The notes beneath the pieces are model-generated. The model was given only the letters and a program-made list of their open reading frames with translations, was not told the DNA's origin and did not search any database. Positions 22,798 to 32,493 of a stretch of DNA of 64,000 bases are shown in pieces. How positions within the stretch are numbered: the stretch's first letter is position 1; each line of letters starts with the position of its first letter. Position numbers and translations under genes: made by a program. The stretch is from Lasiosphaeria ovina (taxonomy: Eukaryota; Ascomycota; Sordariomycetes; Sordariales; Lasiosphaeriaceae). The stretch covers positions 1,054,001 through 1,118,000 of the forward strand of contig JAULSN010000005.1 in NCBI GenBank assembly GCA_033439765.1, written 5' to 3'.

Positions 22798-25700
22798 TTG
22801 TCACCTACCGAGAGTGCCTCGGCTAGGTTGCGCAACCGCCGGCGGTCCAGCTTGCCCGACGAGGTCAGGGGCATTGCCGACACGGGGAGCACCAGGCTCG
22901 GCACCATGTACGAGGGCACCTGTGTAGCCACGGCGCTGACGACAGCCTGGGCAAGAGCACCGAATTTTGTGCCCATGGGCAGGATCCGAACATTGTCGTC
23001 CCTGCCCATGCCCTTGTTGTTTCTCTTGTTGATTTCTTTGTTGATTTTATTGCTGGTTTCTTTATTCCGATTATTGTCATTCGATTTGTGCGTGGGTTTG
23101 TCCTTCCCGACATCAGCATCAGGGGTAATGTAAACAAACACGGCCAGCGCCTTCTTTGCGCCGGCCAGCGCCACCAGCTCGACTGAGCACTGGGCGTGCG
23201 CCGGCAGGGCCGCCCTAACGTGGTGCTCGATCTCACCCAGCTCGATGCGCTGGCCGTGCAGCTTGACCTGCGTGTCCTTGCGGCCGAGGTAGACCAGCGA
23301 GCCGTCCGAGTTGTACCGCACCAGGTCGCCCGTCTTGTACATCCTACGGGCCCCCTTTTCAGCATGCCGCGGGTCCTGCGCCGCCCACCGCGGCATCTCG
23401 ACAAACGCCGCTGCCGTCTCGGCCGCCATGCCCAGATAGCCGCGCGCCAAGATGGGGCCCTCGATCAGCAGCTCGCCGACGCAGCCCACGGGAACGAGGC
23501 GATTGTAGTCTTTTGCGTCCACCACCCACGACACGCTACCGACGCTCGTCCCAATATTGGCCACGTCGCCGGCCGCGTCGGCGTGCAGCCGGTGGGCGGC
23601 GTTCACGGAGCACTCGCTGGGCCCGTACTGGTTGTGCAGCGGCACAGCACCGCCCCACGCGTCCAGCACCTCCTGCGTCAACGCCTCGCCGCCGACAGCT
23701 AGCCCGCGGATGCTCGGCACCTGTGCTGGCCGCAGCAGCGCGGCCACGGTAGGGGTCAGGTCCATGAAGTTGGCGTTGAGCGCCGCGATGGCGCCCGGCA
23801 GGTCGCCCAGCCGGTCCGCGTCCGACGGCACGCAAACGCAGCCGCCGTAGATCAGCGTCGTGAACATCTCCTCGAGGCTGTTGTCGAACGTGTGCGCCGC
23901 GAACTGCAGGAACCGCGTGTGGGTGCCGAGTCCTAGTGCTGCGCCGTGCGCCAGCGCGCTCGTCACCAGTGCGCTATGCGTGAGCACCACGCCCTTGGGC
24001 TTCCCGGTGCTGCCCGACGTGAACATGACGAAGGCGGCGTTGTCGGGGGCTGCGCCGGCTGTGCCATCTGACGCCGACACTGCTTCGGGAGCAGCCGCCA
24101 GCCGCGCCAGCAGGCCCGGGCCGACCGCCACGACCGACTCCACCGCCGACATGCCCGTAAATAGCTCCGCGCGGGTTTCTGACGTCACGACAACCTGCGC
24201 GCGCGTGCTGGCGACCTTTTCCGCGAGGGCGTGTGCGGGGTGTCCAGCATCGAGCGGGACCACAGCGCCACCAGCCTTGAGCACAGCCAGCATGGCCACG
24301 ACGGTCCACGCCGACTTGTCGAAGCACACGGGAACGAGCACCTCGGCGCGCACGCCCAGGCCGCCCAGATAGTGCGCGAGCAGGTCCGCATACTCGTCCA
24401 GCTCGGCGAAGCTAAGGTCGCGGTCCCACCCCCGGACAGCCTGTGCCTGCGGCTGGCGCGCCGCCTGCGTCGCCACCGCGCCGTGCACCACCTGCGCCAC
24501 GGTTGCCGGCATGTGCGCGTTCCACTCCCAGATGCGCTGCGTGCTTGCCTCGGGGACGCCGTCAAGGTCCGCAAGAGCCGTGTCCATGTGTCTGGCGATA
24601 TTGCGCAGCGCGTGCGCGAACGTGGCCGCGACGTGCTCGGCCTGTGCGGGGGCGATGGCGTCCGTCCAGAAATCGACGTCGACGGCTGCGCTGCCCTGCG
24701 CGTCGTCCGTCTCGATGTTGACCGACAGCGGATACTCGGTCGGGTCGTGGATGGGCGCCGCATCTTCGCACAGCAGCTGGCCGGGGGCCTCCTCTGGTGT
24801 CCGCCGGCGGTACGACAGGCACGTGTTGAACAGCGCCATGCCGCCGGGCACGCCGAGTGCGTGCTGCACCTCGGCGAGCGCGGCCGTCTGCGCCGCCGGC
24901 ATGCACGCGAGCTGGTCGCGCTGCACGGCCTCGAGGACCTGCCGGAGGGTCAGTGTCGAGTCGAGCTGCACCCGCTGCGTGACCATGTTGATGAACGGCC
25001 CAACGGCGTCCGCGGAGGCCTCGTCGCGCCCCGACACGAGGTACCCGAAGCACACGTCGACCGCGCCCGTGTAGGCGCCCAGTGTCAGCGCCCACGCGGC
25101 GTGGAACGCGTTCGGCAGCGTGACGCCGCCGGCGTCGCACGCTGCGCGTAGTGATGGGAGGTGTGGGAGGTCGACGCGTAGCGAGCGGAGTTGACGGGCT
25201 GAGGTGGTGGTGCTGGCGCCGTCGTCAAGCACGGGGAAGTGGCACGGCTCGAGCCCGGCGAGGTGGGTGGTCCAGAAGGCCAGGTCGCGCTCGGCGCTGC
25301 GCTGCTGTAGGCTCGCCAGGAATGGGCTGAATAGGGGGCGTGGCAGGTTGTTGAAGTCGTCGCTGTCGCGCTCGTAACTATGCGCGAGGTCGCGGACCAG
25401 AATATCCATCGATGCGCCGTCCATGATGGCGTGGCTTAGCTCCAGCACGCACAACACCGCGCTGCCGCCGTTGCCGTTGTGGAACACGGCCAGCCGGTGT
25501 TGCGGCGCGCCGTCGCGGTACTGCATTGTCTGCAGCGCATCTGCTAGCCGGCGCATCTCGTCTTCACCACTGTTGGTGTTAGTATCTGTGCCTGCGCACT
25601 GCTGCACGATGACCTCGGGATCTACATCTGTCAGAACAACCTGGTCGTGGCTGCCGGCGCGCGCGGCGGCGAGGGCATCAACAAAGACGGTGCGCAGCAG

Positions 25701-28700
25701 CGCGTGGCGGCGCACCACGGCCCTCCACGCGCGCACGAGCCGGGCAGCGTCGACCCCTTTTTCCACGTTATTGTCATCACTATACCTTACCCAGAACTCA
25801 CGGCGCACAGCATACACCGCGCCGTCCTTGGTTCTGCTCAGCAGCAGGCCCTGCTGGATCGGCGACGCTGGGTAGACGTCCTCGACGGCGTCCCAGCCAC
25901 GGCCAGCACCCAGGTCGGGCAAACGGCTGCGTGCAAACAAATCCAGCTCAGCCGTCGTCAGCGCCGGCAGCAGCAGCGGGAAATCGCCCGCGGTCGCCCG
26001 TCTCGGCATCCCCGGCAACAGCGCAACCGCGTCACGCTGCAACACATCCTGACACGTCGCCACCCAGTCCCGGAGCCGGCCCTGGTGGCGCATGCCGCGG
26101 TTCCACGCGAAACTCACCCGCAGCGCGCCGCCAGCCACGACCACAGCAGACACCTCGACGAGCGCGAACCGCGCCGCGCCCGGCCCGCAGTCGGCCGCCC
26201 CGCTGCTGGCGCTGCCAGCCTCGCCGGCCATGGCCGCGTGCGGCGCCGCCTGCAGCAGCGCGCCCGCCCGCTCCAGCTGCTGGTACCGGCCCAGGAAGTT
26301 GAACGACACCTCCATGGTCTTGTGCGCGGCTGCCCACGTGGTGCGGCCTTCTGGGCTGTGGAAGCGTGCAGCGAAGTACGCGCGGCCGTTGCGCGGCGCG
26401 CGCCGCCGCGCGTCTTTGGTCTGCGCCAGCGCGTCGGTGAACGATGTGGCGTCATTGGTGAGCGCGATGGGGAACAGCGTCGTGAACCAGCCGGCGGTGC
26501 GCGCAATGTCGACTTCGTTTTCCGAGTCGTCGGTGGTGAGGGGCGGCTCGCGGCCGTGGCCTTCGTTGAAGATGGCCGGCGGCGCGCGGTCGGGGAAGGC
26601 AGAGGTAAACGACCACGCCAGAGCGGCGAGGAGGATGTCGATTGTTTCGGTGCGCAGCGGGGCGTGGCATTTTGTGAGCAGTGTCGCGGTCGTGGCGGCG
26701 TCGAGCTCGAAGCCTGCTCCTGCCACGGCGCCGTAGAGGTTCGGGCGCCCGTTGGCCATGGCCCAGTACGCGAGATCGGCGGGGGGGATAGGGGAGGCGG
26801 TGGGTAGGGCTTGGGAAATGGGGTGGGATTGAGCGTCGGCGGCTTGCAGCGCTACCCAGCGCCGGAAGGGCATGGAGCGATGTGTGGTAGGCTGATTGTT
26901 GGGGTTGGTGGTGTCGAGGAGTTCTTCCAGCTCCTCAAGCACCACGCGCCACGACACGAGGTCGATGACGAGGTGGTGCGCTGTCAGAAAGAGTTGCTGC
27001 TGTTGAGCTTCACTGTTTTCCGTAATGAAAAGCTCTACTGCGACAAGCGGGCCGCGCCGCACATCGAGACAGCCCTGCGCGCTGGCCAGCGCCGCCTCGG
27101 CCGCGGAGGCCTGCAGCACGCCATGCGAGCGGAAGCGGTACGACCCGGCCGCGTCGGCCGTGACGAGCTGCTGCCACTCTCCGGTGTGGGGGCTGGGCTG
27201 GAAGCGCGCGCGCAGCATGGCGTGGCGGCGCACGACGGCCTCGAGCGCATCCCGCAGGGCGCGCTCGTCGACGGGCCGCGCCAGGCACAGCCGGAAGCTC
27301 TGGTTGAAGTGCTGCTGCTCGCCCTGCGCCTCGCCGCGCACCTGGAAGTGCAGCTGCTGGATGGGCGAGAGGTCAAACGGCGTGTCGAGTATTTCGTCTT
27401 CGTCGTCATCGAGGTTGTCGCCGTCTTGGGGCGTCGGCCTGGCCTTGGCTTTGGTGGCCAGCTGCCGCAGCGACTGCGCCTTGAGAATATCCTGCACGGC
27501 CAGGCCCAGGCGCGCCTTCTTGGCGTGGCTCGCGCACGACATGGCAGAGATGGAGTCGCCGCCCAGGCTGAGGAAGCTGTGGCCGGTTGCGCTGATGTTG
27601 GCGGCCGGGAGATTTAGCACCCGGCTCCAGATGTCACGGAGCGTGGCCTCGGTCTCGGTCAGCGGCTTGTCGTCTTCGGCGGCTGTCAGGACTTCGGTGT
27701 ATGTGTCAGGGGTGTGCTGTCCGATGACAAGCCGCTGGCACTCATCGGCGCTAAGCACACTCTCGACCCACGTCGCCACCGACTTGCGGTCCATCTTGCG
27801 CGACGGCAGCATGGGCATGGCCGCGACGCACAGCCACGTTGACGGCACCATGTAGGCCGGCAGCCGCGCGTCGAGCCGCGACCGGATGCGCTGCAGCACG
27901 GGCTGCGTAGCTGCCGGGTTCGTAGCCAGCTCCAGTGCGCCTGACGCCTGTCCAGTCTTGTCACGACCGGCAGCAGACGAGGCTAGGACAGCATATGCAA
28001 GCGACAGAACCACAATTAGCCGCTGGGCCAAGGGGCCCCGTTTCGGGAGCAAGACCATGGCGTGCTGCACGCTGTCGTCGACGGCTAGGTGGTGCTCGAT
28101 CTCGCCCAGCTCGATGCGCTGCCCGTGGAACTTGATCTGCGTGTCCTTGCGCCCGACGTAGCTGAACGAGCCGGAGCCCGAGTTGTAGCGCGCCAGGTCG
28201 CCCGTCTTATAGAAGCGGCGGCCATTCTCATGTCTACCGTTTTGGTGTACATCGGTATTCTGCCTTGCCCACGCCACGTCAAAGACGAAGCTGTCTTCGG
28301 TCTTGGCGGCGTCGTTGAGGTAGCCGCGGGCCAGGCTCGGGCCCTCGAGCAGCAACTCTCCCACGCAGCCCACCGGCACCAGGCGGTCGTGGTCGGCCGG
28401 GTCGACCAGCCAGCAGCGTACGCCGCAAGGCATCCCGATGTCGTTGGGCTCAGTAGCGGGGCCGACGCGCGAGTTGACGACGGCGGCGACGGAGCTCTCG
28501 GCCGGGCCGTAGCCGTTGACGAGCTCGATGTGCGACCAGGTGGCGACGTGCGCCGGCGCCATGGCCTCGCCCGCCAGCACGAGCCGGCGCAGGCTGGGCA
28601 CGGCGGCGGGCGTGAGGAACCCGACAAACGACGGCGTCAGCACGGCGTGGTCGACGCGCATGCGCCCGATGGCGCCCTCGAGGTCGTTGAGCCGCTCGTG

Positions 28701-30314
28701 CTCGCTGGGGATGCAGATGCACCCGCCCGTCATCAGCGGCGTCAGCATCTCCACCAGGCTGGCGTCGAAGGTGTGCGCGGCAAACTGCAGCACCCGGCAG
28801 GTCCCGTCGATGCGCAGCGCGGGGCCGTGGGCCCGGGCACTCGAGCAGAACGCCCGGTGCTCAACGACGGTGCCCTGATTCGGTTAGTCAATCTCGTCCT
28901 ATGGAGTCAACTGACACAAATACAAACTGCAGACTTACCTTGGGCTTGCCGGTCGAGCCAGAGGTGAAGATGACATATGCAGCGTTGGCAGGAGACACGG
29001 ACGGCAGGCTGTCAGCCATCTCTGTGCCGCTCAACACCGTCTCGTCCACAGCCAGCACCGTGTCGACCACCTCCGCAAGCATGGCTGCGAGACCAGGGGA
29101 GCAGAGCACGAGGCTGGCGCCGACTGATTCACAAAGTCCGCGGAGCCGCTCGACGGGGTGCGACGGGTCCAGCGGCACAAACGCCCCGCCGGCTTTCATC
29201 ACGGCAAGCATGGCAACCACGGTCCATTTCTAGTCTCGTTAGCCGTGGTACAGAAGGTAGGTAGGCAAAAGGTAGACATAGTAAACAGCCCCCCCTGACC
29301 CCTGAGCAAGTCACGTGACGCAGACACGAGAAAAGGGGCTTCCTTCACATACCGATTTTTCAAAGCACAGCGGAACGAGCACCTCAGGGCCGACGCCGAG
29401 CCGCGCCAGACGAGCGGCCAGGCGGGTGGCCACGGCGTCGAGCTCGCGGTACGTGAACGAGCCGTCCCAGGCGCGCACGGCCTCGGCGCCGGGGCGGTCG
29501 CGCACGCGGTCGGCAACCACGTCGTGCACGCACCGCTCGACCGGTCGCACCGACACGCTGTTGTTCCACTCACTGACCTGGCCCAGGTTGGCTGGGCTCA
29601 GGCAGTCGAGTTTGGTGAGACAAGTGTCGGGGGGGCTGCTGAGTATGTTGGTCAGGATCGTGCTCAGCGTGCTGGCTACCAGCTGGCCCTGCACCGCGGA
29701 CACTCCGAGTGCGCTGTTCCACTCAAGTGTCAACTTCATTCCGGCCGTGTTGTGCTTTGCAACGAGGTGGAGCTTGTATTGGTGCTGCTGTCTTTGTCAG
29801 CCACAACAATCACGGAAGATACAATGACGCAAGGCGTAAGTACCGAGTGAGACACCAGTGTCTCGTCCATGTGAGACAGACCCGGTGCCGTGGAGTTGGA
29901 CATCTCCACAGCCGTGTCAAAGAGGGCGTGGTCCCAACGGCGGGCAAAGTGCGCGGGGATCTGCGGGAGCTGCCCGGCAAGCTCGGCGCTGCTCGTCCGC
30001 ACCGCCTCGCCCAGTGACGTGCGCTCGTCGAGACGGAAGCGGGCCACGCCGAGCAGGTCGCCGCCAGACATCACACCGAAGCAGACGTCGTCCTGCCCCG
30101 TGTAGCAGCGCAGAAGCAGTGCCCAAGCCGTCCGCAGCACCGCGTCCGCGTCGTCGGCCGAGGCCAACTTGGCGGCGTGTTCGTGCTCGACGGCCACGGC
30201 GGCCGACTCTGCAGCTGCGGCGCCGCTGGCGGGTCGGCTGAAGTGCGGGAACCGGCAGGGAGCCATTCCCGCCAGATACGTTGCCCAGTCGCTGATGGGG
30301 CTGGGAGAATTCAT
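6838..30314 (-). CDS. Giant nonribosomal peptide synthetase, predicted cyclic hexapeptide assembly line
   Basis: Seven exons: 30314-29844, 29772-29353, 29229-28939, 28874-12593, 12544-12162, 11798-9477, 9423-6838; deduced 7584 aa. All six introns restore frame exactly across conserved motifs (LCFEKS/KWTVVAM, TGKPK/GTVVEHR, GLG/GDSIRAM, PSE/FAITVN). Domain order: partial C (1-260), A1 (TSGSTGKPKG ~390), T1 (LGGDS ~833), E1, C1 (SHAIMDG ~1543), A2, T2 (GGDS ~2493), C2 (HHALYDG ~2711), T3 (~3080), E2, C3 (SHAICDG ~3766), A3, T4, C4 (HHALYDG ~4895), A4, T5 (~5822), E3, C5 (NHAAMDG ~6499), T6 (~6890), terminal C6 (SHAQYDG ~7117), T7 lacking the Ser. No thioesterase is present; the terminal C domain is expected to cyclise and release. 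The ATG at 30314 precedes the half-C motif SDWATYLAGM. From memory the order matches the Pes1/NPS4/NRPS4 (fusahexin) group. Cytosolic enzyme; partner pump is the divergent ABCC gene. Confidence 0.93.
8720..10584 (-). other. NRPS module 6: C5-T6, no adenylation domain (L-residue 6)
   Basis: C5 (DIYPCTPVQEGML, VNHAAMDGAS) ends near the 53-nt intron 9476-9424. A ~110-residue Ser/Thr/Pro-rich linker then leads straight to T6 (FFDLGGDSIVAMKL). As in module 3, the A domain is absent, so its amino acid must be supplied by another A domain. Confidence 0.85.
11799..12161 (-). other. Long (363-nt) NRPS intron inside epimerase E3
   Basis: Donor GTGCGT follows the codons for QRIAK and acceptor TTCAG precedes ATGTCCCCC. 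Aligned with E1, the spliced product is gapless here (QRIAKMSPSAYHCVSH against QLVTADAAGSYRFRSH), so no coding sequence is missing. The other introns of the gene are 48-123 nt. The sense strand is pyrimidine-rich (the + strand is mostly A and G). Confidence 0.8.
14497..14537. repeat. GAT/ATC trinucleotide repeat coding poly-Ser before A4
   Basis: About 13 GAT triplets on the + strand are read on the NRPS strand as TCA codons, giving a run of about 14 serines between C4 (FAAVLRQLA) and the linker ISTLADIHV. Uninterrupted, so probably length-variable between strains. Confidence 0.85.
15760..19189 (-). other. NRPS module 4: C3-A3-T4 (L-residue 4)
   Basis: C3 has DVYPCSPMQRG and ISHAICDGSS. A3 has YVIFTSGTTGRPKG, MYLTGDLVRHN and ELGEIE, with a tentative pocket D-A-M-L-V-G-A-V-V that suggests a hydrophobic residue. 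T4 is FFSIGGDSLTAM. The lack of an E domain predicts an L-residue. Confidence 0.85.
19190..22319 (-). other. NRPS module 3: C2-T3-E2, no adenylation domain (D-residue 3)
   Basis: C2 (DMYPCTALQAG, AHHALYDGWSLP) ends at DEWNSRLKLEEQ. Instead of an A domain there is a ~40-residue polar linker (QTNIKNTHFHPDKTQTQ), then T3 (LHLGGDSITAM) and E2 (ITAHHLVVDVVSWGIL, EGHGRE). Loading must come from another A domain of this protein or from a separate enzyme. E2 has SWG where E1 and E3 have SWR. Confidence 0.85.
22739..22801. repeat. Trinucleotide repeat coding an Asn/Ser run in the A2-T2 linker
   Basis: Imperfect GTT/GCT triplet tract on the + strand, read on the NRPS strand as alternating Asn and Ser followed by five Asn. 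It sits between the end of A2 and the MAVYRIG segment before T2, in a linker where length change is tolerable. Confidence 0.85.
22990..23100 (-). other. AT-rich, Asn/Lys-rich insertion within A2
   Basis: Between VFVYITPDADVG and VRILPMGTKFG the protein has about 35 residues dominated by N and K, coded by DNA far more AT-rich than the surrounding gene. The other A domains have no counterpart. It remains in frame and no convincing GT..AG pair was found to remove it. Confidence 0.7.
25890..29541 (-). other. NRPS module 1: A1-T1-E1 (starter, D-residue 1)
   Basis: A1 carries YVIFTSGSTGKPKG, FYKTGDLARYN and an intact core; T1 has LSLGGDSISAM; E1 has LTAHHLVIDLVSWRV and EGHGRE. Binding-pocket residues read by alignment to GrsA are D-A-V-V-V-A-G-V-A, a small hydrophobic pocket (tentative). 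The epimerase predicts a D-configured first residue. Confidence 0.85.
29542..30314 (-). other. NRPS: N-terminal half condensation domain
   Basis: Residues from MNSPSPISDWATYLAG through LTLEWNSALG match only the second half of a C domain (latch and C-terminal beta region: TAWALLLRCYTGQDDVCFG). The HHxxxDG half is absent, so it cannot catalyse condensation. Such remnants occur at the front of several fungal synthetases that begin with A-T. A 71-nt intron (29843-29773) lies inside it. Confidence 0.8.
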
Positions 30315-32493
30315 GGTAGACTCTGTAAGGTCTGCAATCTGTGAGGTCTGCAAGACTATCAAGTGGTACGACAGTAGACAACGGAAGGTATGTAAGAAGG
30401 TAGGTAAGGTATGCAGGCAATCAAGACAGCAGTGCAAGTGGTGTGCAGCAAGATCGCGATGGCAATATGATCAAGGTACGGATGCGCTGCACTGACGGGA
30501 AGAAATCGCACGGCGCAGGTCAACAAGGCACGTCGTGTATTTTGTAATTAACAACACTGCACCCCAGATAGGAGCTGCAGTCGAGACGAGACAGACCACC
30601 CGGGGACAGTCGCCCGGGACTCATACTCGCCTCAAGCCCCCCCCGTCATCGGGCAGCGGTTGACCTGGCCTTGATCGTGAGAGACAGTAGCTGGATGTGG
30701 CATTTGCGTTTTCGTCTTCTAGCTCCGTACCCGACGCCATGCCATGCCATGCCATCATGCCATCATGCCATGTCATGAAAATTTCCACAACACACACACA
30801 CAGACTAGCCCAACGGAGCTTGGCGAAAACCGCCGACGCCTGCAGCTGGCGGCGTGGCATTTCCAGACATTTAGCAGAAATTTTCCAGCGGCGACGATCA
30901 CTTATTTTTAGTCGCCCGCGATATATCCTGTTCTGCCTGTTAGAGGGCTGGCTGGTCTGGGCAGAAGCTCGGACGGGTACAGTCTCGCGGTCCCATCATT
31001 AGGTTATGAGAATAGGGATCGACAGCGGGCGTTACGGTTTTTGGCAGGTCGATCTCGCTGTCATATCCCGTCTCTTGGCCGGGTCGAGAGAAAGCCTGTC
31101 GAGGCCCAGGGGAATAAGCTCGTCTTGTCTGGACTTGGGCCGCCTGCGGTGCGAGGTCGGCTACATGCTGAGTGATTATTCCCTCGCAAGCTCCAGGCTC
31201 CGTGGATTATATAGGTGCCGTGGACGGCCGCGGCGCAAAGGGAAACCCGCGTGTCGATCGCGCTGCACGTCGGCACGAGCCAGCCAACCAGGCACGCCCG
31301 GGCCCGCAAATAGGCAGTTGGCCAGCATCGGGCGAAAAGCGTGCTGGACAGTACACATTAGCCAGCCGCACCGCGGTAGTGCAAGCGGAGACGCTGTCTG
31401 CAATACTGTTGGGGCGAGCATCGGCGCAAGCGGCTGAGAGGACGCCAGTCTCTCTACGGGTTAGTCGATGACCGCATCTGCGACGCTGGCCGAGAAATGC
31501 CATCGGCCAGCCGTGTCACGCAACGTGTCAGCTCGGGGAGGCGAACCATGTCAGGGCCAGGAACCAAGCCACGCCCGGGCCGAGAGGCGCATCTGCATCC
31601 ATCTCAGTACCACGCAAAAAACAAGAATCCGAAAATGTGCTACCGGTTCGCCCCCGGCTGCCACCACGACGTCACGTTAATATGGCCCAATAGCAGACTC
31701 GAATTCCGCAAGGGTAGCACGCGCGCCGGGGCCAAAACCCCTGCTTCCCGTGCAGCGACTGGCTTAGCGCAAAAGTTGACACCTGCGGGTTGCGGCAGGG
31801 ATTAGGGAACATTAGCCGGCGGCCGACGCCCCACGGGCCGAAATCCGGGGTTGTACAACCACCACTTTTCGTCTCCTCTGACCGGAAAGCGGCATTGGGA
31901 GCACAACGCTGCTGCTGCTGCTGCCAGCCGCATGTCGACACAGCACGACTTTATGACGATGGGTCACGATGACGAGTAGAAGTCTGCCGCTGGCTGGGCA
32001 GCTCGTCCTTGGCAGCATTTGCAGGAGCAGCGTCTCATTGCGAACGAGAGATATAGTCGACTTGCCTGATATGGATATCTAGTCCGCTGCATGCAGACTG
32101 TAAATGCCGCGGGCGAGGGGCGAGGTCAAAACCAAGGTTGGGTGAAGAAAAAGGGGGAACCCAAAAAAGAATGAAAAACGGAAGGAAAATAAATGGGAAA
32201 ACTATTTCCGGCGATCGTCAGCCCCAACACCAGGAACAGACAGGAACCAATATCGTGAAGGCAGCGGCATGGAAATTAATATGTATGAGCCCGCAACCCA
32301 GGACCTTGTGCGTCACTCTCTGTCGTGTCTCTCCGCTCGCAGTCCCTGGCCTCTGACACCCGTCGATCGCGCCGCTCCTTCCCCAGATTTTCATTCCCCT
32401 GGGTGCAAAACCACTATAGCCTGCTTGTGTGCACGAAAGGGAGGGTCTTGCCAAAAAAAAAATCATATTCTTCTTTTTTGAAACTCCAAGGCC
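30315..32493. promoter_or_regulatory. Shared divergent upstream region of the NRPS and ABCC genes
   Basis: About 2.2 kb between the two start codons, with no supportable gene. It holds a CATGC-type tandem repeat (30737-30776), a short CA run (30791-30801) and an A-rich tract just before the ABCC start. Divergent orientation allows common control of synthesis and export. No specific factor site is claimed. Confidence 0.55.
30737..30776. repeat. CATGC/CATCATG tandem repeat in the divergent promoter
   Basis: Short repeats of CCATG and CCATCATG in a row, about 0.42 kb upstream of the NRPS start codon. Low-complexity tract; possibly length-variable. Confidence 0.75.

Larger units (their letters stand above)
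22320..25889 (-). other. NRPS module 2: C1-A2-T2 (L-residue 2)
   Basis: C1 begins DVYPASPIQQGLLL and has LSHAIMDGAS. It follows an epimerase, so should accept a D-donor. A2 has FTSGSTGKPKG and MYKTGDLVRYN. Its pocket reads D-N-E-D-A-G-Q-V-N, unusual for two acidic residues at positions 239 and 278. An Asn/Lys-rich insertion lies in its C-terminal part (22990-23100) and an Asn/Ser repeat in the A2-T2 linker. T2 is FFRHGGDSVGAM. Confidence 0.85.

Noticed and set aside
22990..23100. AT-rich NRPS segment as an unannotated intron
   Set aside because: No good donor/acceptor pair was found and the reading frame is open throughout, so it is treated as an insertion.
29736..30437. Separate small gene at the NRPS 5' end
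   Set aside because: Its residues are the C-terminal half of a condensation domain, and a 71-nt intron joins it in frame to the A1 exon (LVSHS/LHLVAKHNTAG).
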